Origin: Chlorobiales bacterium Clorobi_01
GTDB taxonomy: Bacteria; Bacteroidota; Chlorobiia; Chlorobiales; Chlorobiaceae
Assembly (NCBI GenBank): GCA_001602925.1
Contig: LUZT01000006.1
Span: 488,504 to 552,503 of the forward strand
DNA: 64,000 nt
Reading direction: 5' to 3'
Numbering within the stretch: the stretch's first letter is position 1; every line of letters starts with the position of its first letter. Shown here piece by piece: positions 38,920-50,555 of the stretch. The translations under genes were made by a program, and so were the position numbers. The notes under the pieces were generated by a model. It did no database searches, was not told the DNA's origin, and was given only the letters and a program-made list of their open reading frames with translations.

Positions 38920-39408
38920 TCAATCCTTCAGCAGTTTCTTCAGGGCGAAGTGATAGAGCAGCACGGTCAGCATCATGCTCATGAGGGTGCCGAGGATGAC
39001 CGTCTCCGGTATCCTGACATAGAGGGGGAGCGAGAGCGGGTCGGAAAGAAGCGACTGAAGCAGGTTCCCGGCTATGAGCGCGGTTGCGGACGCAGCATAG
39101 AACATCCGCTTTTTCTTGACCGAGGTCGCATGGCTCTCCTGTGGTACATGGAAGAAGCCTGCCACAAATCCCTGCACGGTGCCCAGAAGGGCCGACAAGC
39201 CTAGGTCGCCCGAGAGAATCCCGGCGATGAGGCCGGCCCCGAAACCGAAGTTCGTGCCGGTTCTCTGGCCGGTGGACATGGAGACGAACGCGATGAAGAT
39301 GGCCAGAATGTCGGGGGATGCGTGCAGAATGAGCAGCTTCGAAACGAGAAAGCGCTGCACGAAAGCCAGAATGACCAGGGCGATGGTATAGAGAAGATAC
39401 TTGTTCAA
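38920..39408 (-). CDS. mreD: Rod shape-determining protein MreD
   Basis: 162 residues, five to six membrane helices, no catalytic motif. It is the small integral membrane partner of MreC. The N-terminal block LLILHASPDILAIFIAFVS and GFGAGLIAGILSG are MreD-like. The start must be TTG 39408: the codon before it is an in-frame TGA and the next Met is far inside. It lies between mreC and mrdA, the classical order, and separates from mreC by 54 bases. Confidence 0.85.
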   Translation of the reverse strand: MNKYLLYTIALVILAFVQRFLVSKLLILHASPDILAIFIAFVSMSTGQRTGTNFGFGAGLIAGILSGDLGLSALLGTVQGFVAGFFHVPQESHATSVKKKRMFYAASATALIAGNLLQSLLSDPLSLPLYVRIPETVILGTLMSMMLTVLLYHFALKKLLKD

Positions 39409-39462
39409 ATCAGGGCGGATTGTCGTTTGTAACCGGTGATTGCCATGTTATCGATGCCTTGT

Positions 39463-40329
39463 TCACTCTCCTTTTTCCGGACTGTCCGGTGACTGCATCA
39501 GCTCGATTTTTTCCATCGACGGTTTTGCCAGCGAGACAAGCACCCAGGAGAGTGATGAAAAATCGACTGCAAGGCGCACGTCGACGTTGTAGAAGAGCTT
39601 GTCTTTCGATATGCGGATGATCTGGCCGACCGGAATGCCCCGGCTGGCAAAGGTGCTGTAACCGGAGGTTGCCACCCCTTCGCCTACGAGCAGTTTGCTG
39701 CTGACGGGCACATGCTCTATTTTGGCGAGGCGTTCATTACCGTTTCGCCAGGCGAGCAGGCCGTTGGTACGGGTGCTGTCGGAAACCACGCTGACCATGA
39801 AGTTCCGGTTGACCACCGGCATCACTTTTGCATAGTTCTGTGACACGTCGATCACCCGTCCGACAAGCCCGTCGGGTGTCAGAACGGCCATGTCCCGGGC
39901 GACGCCCTGGCGCGAACCGGCGTCGATGATGAGCATGTTCTCCGTTGCACTGAACCGGCGGTCAACCACCCTTGCGACCTTGAAGCGGCCAGTCCATTGC
40001 GGCGCATTCGCCACTATGGCTTTCAGCTCGCCGGCATCGCGGAGCGCCGCCTGCTGGCGCAGAAGCCGGGCGAACAGCCGCGCATTTTGCAGGAACAGGT
40101 GCTGGTTGTCGCGTTCCTGTGTGAAAATGGCCGTAGCGTCGGTAAACTGTTTTCCAATGGCTGCGTTAATGACCAGCCCGCGCTCGCGAATCGCATCGAG
40201 CGTCTCCTTGCGCTGAAGCTGCATGAGCATGATGGAGAGAGTGCAATACAGCAGAAAATAGAGATATGCGGTATGCTTGGCGATAAAACGGAAAAAACTC
40301 GACACGTCCGTTGTCTTCCTTGTTAACAC
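39463..40329 (-). CDS. mreC: Rod shape-determining protein MreC
   Basis: 288 residues. A short cytoplasmic start, one membrane helix (about 20-40), a coiled coil (about 45-95) and a beta-rich periplasmic domain (GSRQGVARDMAVLTPDGLVGRVI; GEGVATSGYSTFASRGIPVGQI). MreC links MreB filaments to the periplasmic wall machinery. GTG 40329 is supported by AGGGAG about eight bases upstream; a second GTG eight codons later is less likely. It heads the mreC-mreD-mrdA-glcD-smpB-tyrS leftward run. Confidence 0.92.
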   Translation of the reverse strand: MLTRKTTDVSSFFRFIAKHTAYLYFLLYCTLSIMLMQLQRKETLDAIRERGLVINAAIGKQFTDATAIFTQERDNQHLFLQNARLFARLLRQQAALRDAGELKAIVANAPQWTGRFKVARVVDRRFSATENMLIIDAGSRQGVARDMAVLTPDGLVGRVIDVSQNYAKVMPVVNRNFMVSVVSDSTRTNGLLAWRNGNERLAKIEHVPVSSKLLVGEGVATSGYSTFASRGIPVGQIIRISKDKLFYNVDVRLAVDFSSLSWVLVSLAKPSMEKIELMQSPDSPEKGE

Positions 40330-40692
40330 ATTGGCGCACTCCCTGCCGCCTGTTTTTCCGGCGGGAAACCGAAACAGGGGTTGTCAGGGCGATCTTGTTT
40401 GCTCTAGTCTCGATTCGATAGCCTCGGTCCGGAGCATTGGCCGGAACATAAAGGTTGCGAATCGAAAATATAACAGATATGCAATCTTTTCTTCGATGAA
40501 TTTTTCCGGCGCTCATTTGTCTCAAACCCGCCGGACAGGAATCCGTTTTTTTGCTTTTTAGGCTGAAATGACGATTTTGAGCTTCATGACCGCCGGTTGC
40601 GGAAAAACGCGCGAAACCCGGCGGCGATTACCGTTTGACCCGATCCGGTCTTCCGGCATACGGGAATCCTCGCCAAGATATTGCAACAGCGC
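40330..40692. other. Divergent promoter region of mreC and the GroES-like gene
   Basis: 363 bases with no gene. It should hold the leftward mreC promoter and the rightward GroES-like promoter. A short CGGA...TCCG stem before a seven-T run near 40535-40553 is too weak to call a terminator. Frames in it are antisense or out-of-frame only. Confidence 0.35.
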
Positions 40693-41088
40693 ATGTTATT
40701 TGACAAACGCAGAAATGTCACGGATAAATTTATCGTTGTCGGAGACCGGGTACTCATCAAGCCGAAATCCCTCGATGAGACAACCAAATCAGGTATCTAC
40801 CTTCCTCCGGGCGTTCAGGAAAAAGCTAAAATCCAGAGCGGTTACGTGCTCAAAACAGGGCCCGGCTATCCGGTTGGCCCGCCAAATGATACCGACGAAC
40901 CCTGGAAAGAGCGGGCCGAAAGCCCCCAGTATATTCCGCTTCAGGCCAAAACCGGCGATCTGGCCATCTTCGTCCAGAACAGCGCCTGGGAGATCGAGTA
41001 CGAAGAGGAGCGCTATCTGATCGTGCCCAATTCAGCCATTCTTCTGCTGATCAGGGAAGACGATGACCTGGAAGACTATCTGAGTTGA
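40693..41088 (+). CDS. Divergent GroES-like co-chaperonin
   Basis: 131 residues from ATG 40693 (a TTG lies four codons upstream). The Cpn10 pattern is recognisable: DRVLIKP, DETTKSGIYLPPGVQEK (mobile-loop region), SGYVLKTGPG, a later strand (GDLAIFVQNSAWEIEYEEERYLIVP) and an end near ILLLIRE. It is about 35 residues longer than ordinary GroES (about 95), with an insert around residues 65-90 that contains GPPNDTDEPWKE. No groEL is adjacent. It may be a second, specialised Cpn10 or have another partner; the main groES-groEL pair is presumably elsewhere. Confidence 0.7.
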   Translation: MLFDKRRNVTDKFIVVGDRVLIKPKSLDETTKSGIYLPPGVQEKAKIQSGYVLKTGPGYPVGPPNDTDEPWKERAESPQYIPLQAKTGDLAIFVQNSAWEIEYEEERYLIVPNSAILLLIREDDDLEDYLS

Positions 41089-41136
41089 ATCGCCGGAGGG
41101 AGCCGGATTTGTTTCCGGCTTTCACTCCGGCCTACG

Positions 41137-41165
41137 CTCCTCTTCAACCGTCGAGGAGTTTTTTT
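41137..41165 (+). terminator. Intrinsic terminator after the GroES-like gene
   Basis: CTCCTC, loop TTCAACCGTC, GAGGAG, then seven T. Six-pair stem, 48 bases after the GroES-like stop and 24 bases before nadA. It separates the two genes. Confidence 0.75.
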
Positions 41166-41189
41166 ATTTCATTATTTCGACAGATCGAT

Positions 41190-42158
41190 ATGACCACAGC
41201 GACCGATATGCACAAAGAGGCGGCGGGCCTTTCGACCGAAGCGCTGCTCCGGCGGGTGCAGGCTCTCAAGAAGGAGATGAACGCGATTATCCTTGCCCAC
41301 TACTACACCCTGCCGGAGATCCAGCAGGCGGCGGACATAGTGGGCGACAGCCTCGCCCTGGCGCGGGCGGCTGAGAAGACTTCGGCGGACGTGATCGTTT
41401 TTGCGGGGGTGTACTTCATGGCCGAGACCGCCAAGATTCTCAATCCCGGCAAGATGGTGCTCATGCCCGATCCGGGTGCGGGCTGTCCGCTTGCCGACAG
41501 TTGTCCCGAGGATGAGTTCCGCGCCTTCCGCGAGGCGCATCCCGACGCCATTGCCATTACCTACGTCAACTCGTCGGCGGCGATCAAGAAGCTTTCGGAC
41601 ATCATCTGCACCTCGTCGAACGCCGAGCATATCGTGCGACAGATTCCTCCGGAGCAGCAGATCATCTTCGGCCCCGACCGCAACCTCGGCGCATGGGTGA
41701 TGAAGCGCACCGGGCGCGACATGCTGCTCTGGCAGGGCTTCTGCTATGTGCACGATGCCTACTCCGAGGTCTACATGATCCAGGCCAAGGCGATGTATCC
41801 GGATGCGGAGCTGATCGCCCATCCCGAGTGCCGCGAGGAGGTGCTGCGTCAGGCTTCGTTCGTTGGCTCGACCTCGGCCCTGCTCGACTACACCGAAAAG
41901 AGTCCGTGCAAAAGCTTCATCGTGGCAACTGAGCCGGGCATTCTTTACGAAATGGAGAAACGCTCGCCGGGCAAGATCTTCATTCCCGCGCCCAAAGACC
42001 CGGCCAACCCGCGCAGCGTCTGCAAGCAGATGAAGCAGAACACGCTCGACAAGCTCTACCTCTGCATGGTGAACCGCGCGCCCGAGATCACCGTTGACGA
42101 GAGCCTGCGCGAAGGAGCGCTGAGGTCGATCAGGAGAATGCTCGAAATGTCCGCCTGA
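41190..42158 (+). CDS. nadA: Quinolinate synthase A
   Basis: 322 residues. It condenses iminoaspartate with dihydroxyacetone phosphate to quinolinate using a [4Fe-4S] cluster. The three cluster cysteines fall in GCPLADSC, QGFCYVH or HPEC, and near SVCKQMKQ/LYLCMV regions as expected. The family N-terminus EMNAIILAHYYTLPEIQQAADIVGDSL is clear. The frame is open upstream to 41085, but ATG 41190 follows the terminator and fits the family. A second ATG six codons later is possible. It works with NadB and NadE encoded in this window; nadC is not here. Confidence 0.94.
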   Translation: MTTATDMHKEAAGLSTEALLRRVQALKKEMNAIILAHYYTLPEIQQAADIVGDSLALARAAEKTSADVIVFAGVYFMAETAKILNPGKMVLMPDPGAGCPLADSCPEDEFRAFREAHPDAIAITYVNSSAAIKKLSDIICTSSNAEHIVRQIPPEQQIIFGPDRNLGAWVMKRTGRDMLLWQGFCYVHDAYSEVYMIQAKAMYPDAELIAHPECREEVLRQASFVGSTSALLDYTEKSPCKSFIVATEPGILYEMEKRSPGKIFIPAPKDPANPRSVCKQMKQNTLDKLYLCMVNRAPEITVDESLREGALRSIRRMLEMSA

Positions 42159-42314
42159 CGTGCCGTCGCCGGGCCGCCACTCCGCTCACTGGAAGTCGCG
42201 GCCCGGTAAAATCTCCGACCGTTCACTTCTCCGCTGTTGCCGCTCTTCTCCGTTTCTGCGTATTTTGTTCCCATAAGAGCAGTTTCGCTTTCCAACCCTT
42301 TCAGGAGGCCTCTC

Positions 42315-43067
42315 ATGCGTCCCGCCATCCTTCGCATCGCTGCGGTTACGGCGTTTTTCTGCACTCAGCCTTTTCAGCCGGAAGCTCGCGCGTGGCACGA
42401 CAAAACCCATCTCGCCGTCGCCGAAGCCGCCGGGTTCGAACTCTGGTACAGCTCAGCCGCGCCCGACGTGGCCAAGTCGAAGGAGATGTTTGGGCCGGTC
42501 GAAAGCCCGAATCACTACTACAACAACAACGCCAACCGGCGGGTCACGCCTGAAATGGTCATGGCGCAGGTTGAACGCTACAACCAGCCCAACGATGACG
42601 AGGGGCATCTTTACGGCGCGATCATCGGTTCAGTCAGGGATTACTTCGCGATGAAAAAGAGCGGCAAATATGCCAAGTATCCGCTGGTGTACTGCGCCCA
42701 CTATTGCGCCGATCTCTCCATGCCGCTGCACAATACCGCCTACGACGACTTTAACAAGGAACGTCACGGCGTCAATGACGGCGTCATCGAGAACAGCGTG
42801 CGCAACAACATCGCCTATATCCAGCGCATCATGACGGCGCCCTACATCAGGAACGAAGACGACCTGGCCAAAGAGATCGCCGCTGTCGCTGAATCGGCCC
42901 GCAAGCTTGGTCAGAAGATGAGACGGGAACATCGCAACATGACCGTCGATGAAGCCTACACGCAGGTGGCGCGGAGCGCTTCACTGTTCAACGCCATTCT
43001 CTCATGGGTCGAGCGGCAACCAGTGTATGCCGCGCCCGCCGTCAAGGCAGTGCCTGTAAAGGAATGA
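42315..43067 (+). CDS. Secreted zinc-dependent phospholipase C/P1-nuclease-like protein
   Basis: 250 residues with a signal peptide that ends ARA before W27. Candidate zinc ligands match the P1 nuclease/PLC fold in order and spacing: W27, H32, H129, D133, H139 and H151/D155 (AHYCADLSMPLHN; HGVND). In that family the free N-terminal Trp binds zinc, so the cleavage ARA|WHDKTH fits well. Substrate (phospholipid or nucleic acid) is not readable. A strong ribosome site (AGGAGG) lies seven bases before ATG 42315. The pentapeptide protein gene follows after ten bases. Confidence 0.72.
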   Translation: MRPAILRIAAVTAFFCTQPFQPEARAWHDKTHLAVAEAAGFELWYSSAAPDVAKSKEMFGPVESPNHYYNNNANRRVTPEMVMAQVERYNQPNDDEGHLYGAIIGSVRDYFAMKKSGKYAKYPLVYCAHYCADLSMPLHNTAYDDFNKERHGVNDGVIENSVRNNIAYIQRIMTAPYIRNEDDLAKEIAAVAESARKLGQKMRREHRNMTVDEAYTQVARSASLFNAILSWVERQPVYAAPAVKAVPVKE

Positions 43068-43077
43068 TCTGAAATAC

Positions 43078-44157
43078 ATGGCTGACAAAAACCATTTTGA
43101 ACGGCTCAGTGCCGGAGTTGCCGTCTGGAACCACTGGCGTCAGGCTCAGCCTGCCGTCCGGCCCGATCTCAGCCAGGCCGACCTTGCCGGGCTCGACCTC
43201 AACGGGGCAAACCTCTCGGAGGCTGATCTGACCGGAGCCGTTCTGCTTAAAACCCGGCTCTCCGGAGCCGATTTGCGCGGAGCCGACCTTCGCGGGGCTG
43301 ACCTTTCGGGCGCGCGGCTCGACGGCGTCAATCTGAGCCGCAGCACCATCGATCTCTCCACGCGCTACGATGGCGTGACCGGATGCCAGATCGGCGTCAA
43401 CGGCCTCTACTCGCCATCGACCGACTCAGCGGCGCTCATGCGCCTCGATCCGCCCGGCAACTCCATGCAGGGGGCCAACGCCGAGGCGGTCGTCGAAAGT
43501 CTGCGCCATGCGCGCAAGCTGCACACCTTTTCGGTGATTCTTGCCGGAATTGCGATGCTTTTCATCGTCATCAAGCCCAAAACCATCACCCTGCCATATC
43601 TGGCCGGATCGTTCAAGTTTGATGACTTCAGCTATGCTTTTCTGGCCACCATTCTCTCGGCGGCGCTCCTGAGCCAGGTAGCCTCATTCATCGACTCGGC
43701 GCTGCAAGGCGCGCGCTACCTCAACGACCGCCGCGCGGCCATGCTGGTCGGCCACTTTCCCTGGCTGCTCTCCAAATACGAAAGCGACCCGGCAAACCAG
43801 CGCCAGTCAAGGGTCCTGCGCTTTTTTATGATTTTTCATCCGCTGATCTACATCTACTTTTTCGTCCAGTGGAGCGCGCTCGCCATCGGCGACTGGGATT
43901 CGGTCATCCGGCACTACCAGCAGATGCCGATTATTTTCGGCGAATACCTCCTGCCGGTCGTTTATATCATCCTTATCCGCATCTGCCTGCATCTCTTCAG
44001 CCTCTCCGAAGGCTTCCAGAAGCCGATCCTTTTCGACGCCGAAACCGAACGCAGTCGCCGGAGCGATATGGAACGCCTCACCGAAGCCTTCGAGCGCCAG
44101 TCCGCCCTTACCGCCGAGCTGGTGGATGTACTGAAAAAGAGGGAGGGGAAGAGTTGA
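43078..44157 (+). CDS. Pentapeptide-repeat membrane protein
   Basis: 359 residues. Residues about 28-95 are tandem A(D/N)Lxx pentapeptides (ADLAGLDLNGANLSEADLTG..., ADLRGADLRGADLSG), forming a right-handed beta-helix. The rest holds about four membrane helices (about 150-168, 185-210, 250-275, 290-312) and a basic, coiled cytoplasmic tail (about 320-359). Pentapeptide folds are protein-interaction or DNA-mimic surfaces, here attached to the membrane. Role unknown. It lies between the zinc hydrolase-like gene and a secreted unknown, all close together, and may form an envelope-related operon. Confidence 0.65.
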   Translation: MADKNHFERLSAGVAVWNHWRQAQPAVRPDLSQADLAGLDLNGANLSEADLTGAVLLKTRLSGADLRGADLRGADLSGARLDGVNLSRSTIDLSTRYDGVTGCQIGVNGLYSPSTDSAALMRLDPPGNSMQGANAEAVVESLRHARKLHTFSVILAGIAMLFIVIKPKTITLPYLAGSFKFDDFSYAFLATILSAALLSQVASFIDSALQGARYLNDRRAAMLVGHFPWLLSKYESDPANQRQSRVLRFFMIFHPLIYIYFFVQWSALAIGDWDSVIRHYQQMPIIFGEYLLPVVYIILIRICLHLFSLSEGFQKPILFDAETERSRRSDMERLTEAFERQSALTAELVDVLKKREGKS

Positions 44158-44174
44158 ACGTTGAGCGCGAGAAA

Positions 44175-44828
44175 ATGAAGAACGGTTTTGCCGTCTCTAA
44201 ACTGTTGTGCAGCATGAGCAGATTTGCAGTCGTTCCGGTACGCCGCGTGAGTGTTTTGTTCATCTTTTCGATCATCCTGCTGTTTGCGGATGGCGGAAAT
44301 GCCATGTCCCGCATGCAACCTCTGGACGGCGCGGTGGCCGGTGTGGTTAACGCCTTCGGCTCGAGAGATGCTGCCCGCGTGAATCGCTTTGTCCACCCGA
44401 AGCAAGGCGTGATCGTCATCTACCGCCAAGGCGTTTTCAATGCATTCAAAACCGTTTCGCGGATCGATTTCAGAAAGCCGGTTCCCGAATACTTCCCTTA
44501 TACAAAGATCAGGGGCAGCGAGCCTCTCAGGTACGCGGTGTTGCCGGTGTATGATTGCGGGCGCGAGGCCTGGTCGAAAACCGGTTTGTTCTGCGATCCC
44601 AAATACCGGGACACCTTGCTAAGTACCACGGCAATCAACCTGAAAAAGAACGGGCTGAAGGAGGTTTCACCGGAGACGATCACCCGGTTCCGCGCACTTG
44701 AGGCGAAAAGCGTCCGCGTTGTGCTGGTTGACGCTAATGGAAACGATCTGGTGTTTTACCTGACGAGGATTGGAGGACGCTGGTATCTGACCATTCTCGA
44801 CCGGATCTCAAGCGATTGCGGCGCTTGA
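44175..44828 (+). CDS. Exported protein of unknown function
   Basis: 217 residues from ATG 44175; ATG 44214 would give a cleaner signal peptide (basic start, VSVLFIFSIILLF core, ADGGNA end) and is equally possible. The mature part has a NTF2-like or SnoaL-like feel (AAVARVNRFVHPKQGVIVIYRQG, VLVDANGNDLVFYLTRIGGRWYLTILD), but I do not recognise a family. Its gene follows the pentapeptide protein by 17 bases and may share its transcript. Three cysteines (DCGREAW, LFCDP, SDCGA) could form disulfides after export. No catalytic motif seen. Confidence 0.5.
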   Translation: MKNGFAVSKLLCSMSRFAVVPVRRVSVLFIFSIILLFADGGNAMSRMQPLDGAVAGVVNAFGSRDAARVNRFVHPKQGVIVIYRQGVFNAFKTVSRIDFRKPVPEYFPYTKIRGSEPLRYAVLPVYDCGREAWSKTGLFCDPKYRDTLLSTTAINLKKNGLKEVSPETITRFRALEAKSVRVVLVDANGNDLVFYLTRIGGRWYLTILDRISSDCGA

Positions 44829-44869
44829 TTATGGGATCGGGGTGTTTCTGTAGGAATTAAAAAAGACGT

Positions 44870-45877
44870 ATGACCAAAACCGTCCTTGTCACCGGAGCTT
44901 CGGGGTTTATCGGGTCGCATTTGGTGAGGCGGTGCCTGCGGGACGGGTATCGCGTGAAGGCGCTGGTGCGGAAGGGGAATGCGTGCATCGATTCGCTCCG
45001 GGCTTCCGGCGTCGAGGTGGTCGAGGGGGATGTGCGCGATGCCAACGCGGTCGATGCCGCCGTGCGTGGGTGCGACCTCGTGCTGCACGCTGCTGCGCTG
45101 ACTTCCGACTGGGGGCCGATGCAGGATTTCATCGACATCAACGTTGGCGGCACCCGCAAGGTGTGCGAGTCATCGCTCCGGCACGGCGTCGGGCGGCTGG
45201 TGCACGTCAGTTCGTTCGAGTGTTTCGACCATCATCTGCTTGGTCGCATCGACGAGCAGACACCCTACAAGGCGCGGAAGCAGTCCTATCCCGATACGAA
45301 AATCGGCGGGACAAATGAGGTTTGGGCGGCCATGGAGCGCGGGCTTTCAGCGAGTATTCTCTACCCGGTCTGGGTCTACGGCCCCGGCGACCGGACGCTG
45401 TTTCCGATTCTTGCCGATGCTATCCGCAAGCGCCAGGCGTTCTTCTGGGCGCGCAACGCCCCGATGAGCATGATCTACATCGACAACCTCACCGATCTGA
45501 CGATGCTTGCCGCCACCCGTCCGGAAGCCGTGGGTGAGGCGTTCATGGCCTGCGACGGCGAGGCGATCACTTTCGAAGAGGTGTGCCGCCGCGTTGCCGT
45601 GGCGATAGGTTCGCCGGTGCCGTCGCTTCACCTGCCGTTTGGCATGGTTCGGTCCGTTGCCGGGCTGGTGGAGGTTGTCTGGCGGATCGCCGGAAGCAAG
45701 AAGCGTCCGCTCCTGACGCGGCAGGCGGTCGATGTGCTCGCCTCGCGTGCGCTGGCCGATGTGTCGAAAGCCCGCAAGACGCTTGGCTGGCAAAGCCTCG
45801 TGCCGCAGGACGAGGGCATCCGCCGGACGCTTGACTGGCTGGTGACGGTCGATCCGTCGCAGTGGAAGGTGAAATAA
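44870..45877 (+). CDS. NAD(P)-dependent epimerase/dehydratase (extended SDR)
   Basis: 335 residues. The Rossmann motif TGASGFIGSHLVRR begins at residue 8, and the SDR catalytic pair is YPDTK (YxxxK) with a preceding VHVSSFECF serine. It looks like an extended SDR of the 3-beta-HSD/dihydroflavonol reductase kind, which act on sugars, sterol-like or lipid substrates. The C-terminal half carries a substrate domain (VWVYGPGDRTLFPILADAIRKRQ). Substrate not identifiable. It follows the exported unknown by 41 bases and is followed by the cobalamin riboswitch region. Confidence 0.75.
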   Translation: MTKTVLVTGASGFIGSHLVRRCLRDGYRVKALVRKGNACIDSLRASGVEVVEGDVRDANAVDAAVRGCDLVLHAAALTSDWGPMQDFIDINVGGTRKVCESSLRHGVGRLVHVSSFECFDHHLLGRIDEQTPYKARKQSYPDTKIGGTNEVWAAMERGLSASILYPVWVYGPGDRTLFPILADAIRKRQAFFWARNAPMSMIYIDNLTDLTMLAATRPEAVGEAFMACDGEAITFEEVCRRVAVAIGSPVPSLHLPFGMVRSVAGLVEVVWRIAGSKKRPLLTRQAVDVLASRALADVSKARKTLGWQSLVPQDEGIRRTLDWLVTVDPSQWKVK

Positions 45878-46049
45878 TGTTCCGGCCTTACCGGAAAAAA
45901 AGTTGTTTTCAGGGCTTCGACCGGAAATGCTTTTGCCGTGAGCCTTCCCTGTTTTCAGCACCGTTAAGTCCGTCGCGCATCGCCCGGAAAATCACCTCCC
46001 GGCGTTGCCTGCCTTCCAAAAAATCGTTACCATTGATGAGTTCTTTCAG
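45878..46049. other. Intergenic region before the cobalamin riboswitch
   Basis: 172 bases that presumably hold the promoter of the riboswitch transcript. A TTCCGG-CCGGAA hairpin directly after the epimerase stop lacks a T run on the coding strand. Nothing else was recognised. Confidence 0.3.
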
Positions 46050-46300
46050 CATTACGGTGCCGGATGAAAGATGCCGGATAATAGGGAAGTGCGTGTGAAT
46101 CGCACACTGTGCCCGCAACTGTAAGATGGTATGCCGTGCGATGATGCGGACAGCACTGTCCACATAGTCGTCACGGTTTGATGTGCATGCACTCTGCCGA
46201 CTTCCGCTAACCACGCGGAGCGCGGGGGAAGGATGCATTCAACGAAAAGCGTTGCATGGCAACGCAGCCATCGAAGTCAGGAAACCTGCCGTAGTGGATG
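46050..46300 (+). promoter_or_regulatory. Cobalamin (AdoCbl) riboswitch
   Basis: Core elements of the family are present in order: the P2/P3 region GGTGCCGGATGAAAGATGCC, the ATAGGGAAG block, a P5 hairpin GTGCG-TGTGAAT-CGCAC, GCCCGCAACTGTAAG, and the B12 box AGTCAGGAAACCTGCC (46275-46290). It binds adenosylcobalamin and usually lowers expression of the downstream gene. That gene is nrdJ, 257 bases further. The expression platform is unclear; a long imperfect hairpin ATGGT...ACCAT (about 46298-46339) and another at 46411-46443 follow, neither with a T run. Confidence 0.88.
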
Positions 46301-46546
46301 GTGCCGAATGGCTCCGGGAACAGAGCTTGGCTGACCATGTCAATGACCGATCCTTTATTATTCTCGTGATCTTTTTTCGTCAGTTGGCCGAAGCTGTTTC
46401 CTGAGTTTTGCGAGGTAGTTATATTGTCGATACTATCTCCTCGTCAAGGTGTACGACGGCTTCCGGTATGTTGCCGGGATAAGGTAAGTCATTGATTATG
46501 AAAGATTTACCTATCAATAACCAATTATCGATTCTGGAGACTCCAC
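46301..46546 (+). promoter_or_regulatory. Leader between riboswitch and nrdJ, with hairpins
   Basis: About 245 bases of probable 5' untranslated leader. Two hairpins are visible (46298-46339 imperfect; 46411-46443 with CGAGG...CCTCG closing pairs). A 27-codon frame from ATG 46499 overlaps the nrdJ start out of frame but lacks a ribosome site; it is not called as a gene. The nrdJ ribosome site CTGGAG is within this leader. Confidence 0.4.
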
Positions 46547-49999
<3,453 letters not shown>

Positions 50000-50017
50000 G
50001 GTTGGATTGATTGTTTT

Positions 50018-50060
50018 GCCGTCCTGAGACTGATTTTTCGGGATCAGGACGGCAGTTTAT
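50018..50060 (+). terminator. Intrinsic terminator of nrdJ
   Basis: GCCGTCCTGA ... TCAGGACGGC, a perfect ten-pair stem with a 16-base loop, followed by a T-rich stretch (AGTTTATTTT). It begins 18 bases past the nrdJ stop. Confidence 0.85.
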
Positions 50061-50104
50061 TTTAGCTGTTTATGAATTCCGTATTTACGTTAATGGAGTG
50101 TTTT

Positions 50105-50515
50105 ATGCGAGAATTTTTATCTTTTTTGTTGAACTTATATCGAAAATACAGTGCAGAGATAAAAGCGATTACATCATTTTTGGCAATATTAGGTGTGACA
50201 AATAATGTTCCCGATCCATGGTGGCAATCACCATTGCTTTTGTGGAGTATAAGTAGCCAGACAGCAATAACCATAGTTTTATTGCTACTATCTATAATTC
50301 TTTTTGTTTGGTTAAAGAATCGCGAGTTAAAGAGGGAGATTAAAATGTTATTGCGCCGCAAGGAAATAGATTTACTTACTCCAGAAGAATATGCTGAGTT
50401 AACAAAAGAAAAATTAGTTTATGCTGCGCGCTATTATTGTCATTTGTTGGGACTCAATAAACAAAGTCAATATATTAAAGAAGTTGATGATCCCATAAGT
50501 CATGGCAATAGTTGA
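50105..50515 (+). CDS. Small AT-rich membrane protein of unknown function
   Basis: 136 residues from ATG 50105, which has GGAG seven bases upstream; in-frame ATGs at 50072 and 50093 lack this. It has one or two hydrophobic helices (about 22-34 and a strong one at about 52-72), then a basic helix (KNRELKREIKMLLRRKE) and an acidic/polar cytoplasmic tail (TPEEYAELTKEKLVYAARYYC). Its DNA is far more AT-rich than its neighbours, like that of the following HNH gene, so the pair was probably acquired together. No family recognised. Their 40-base spacing suggests one operon. Confidence 0.6.
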   Translation: MREFLSFLLNLYRKYSAEIKAITSFLAILGVTNNVPDPWWQSPLLLWSISSQTAITIVLLLLSIILFVWLKNRELKREIKMLLRRKEIDLLTPEEYAELTKEKLVYAARYYCHLLGLNKQSQYIKEVDDPISHGNS

Positions 50516-50555
50516 TATCTTCAAAATTAGATGCAGTAAATAATTTTTTATTTTC

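Noticed and set aside
40535-40553. Terminator in the mreC/GroES-like gap
   Set aside because: Only a four-pair stem before the T run and no gene reads into it from the left.
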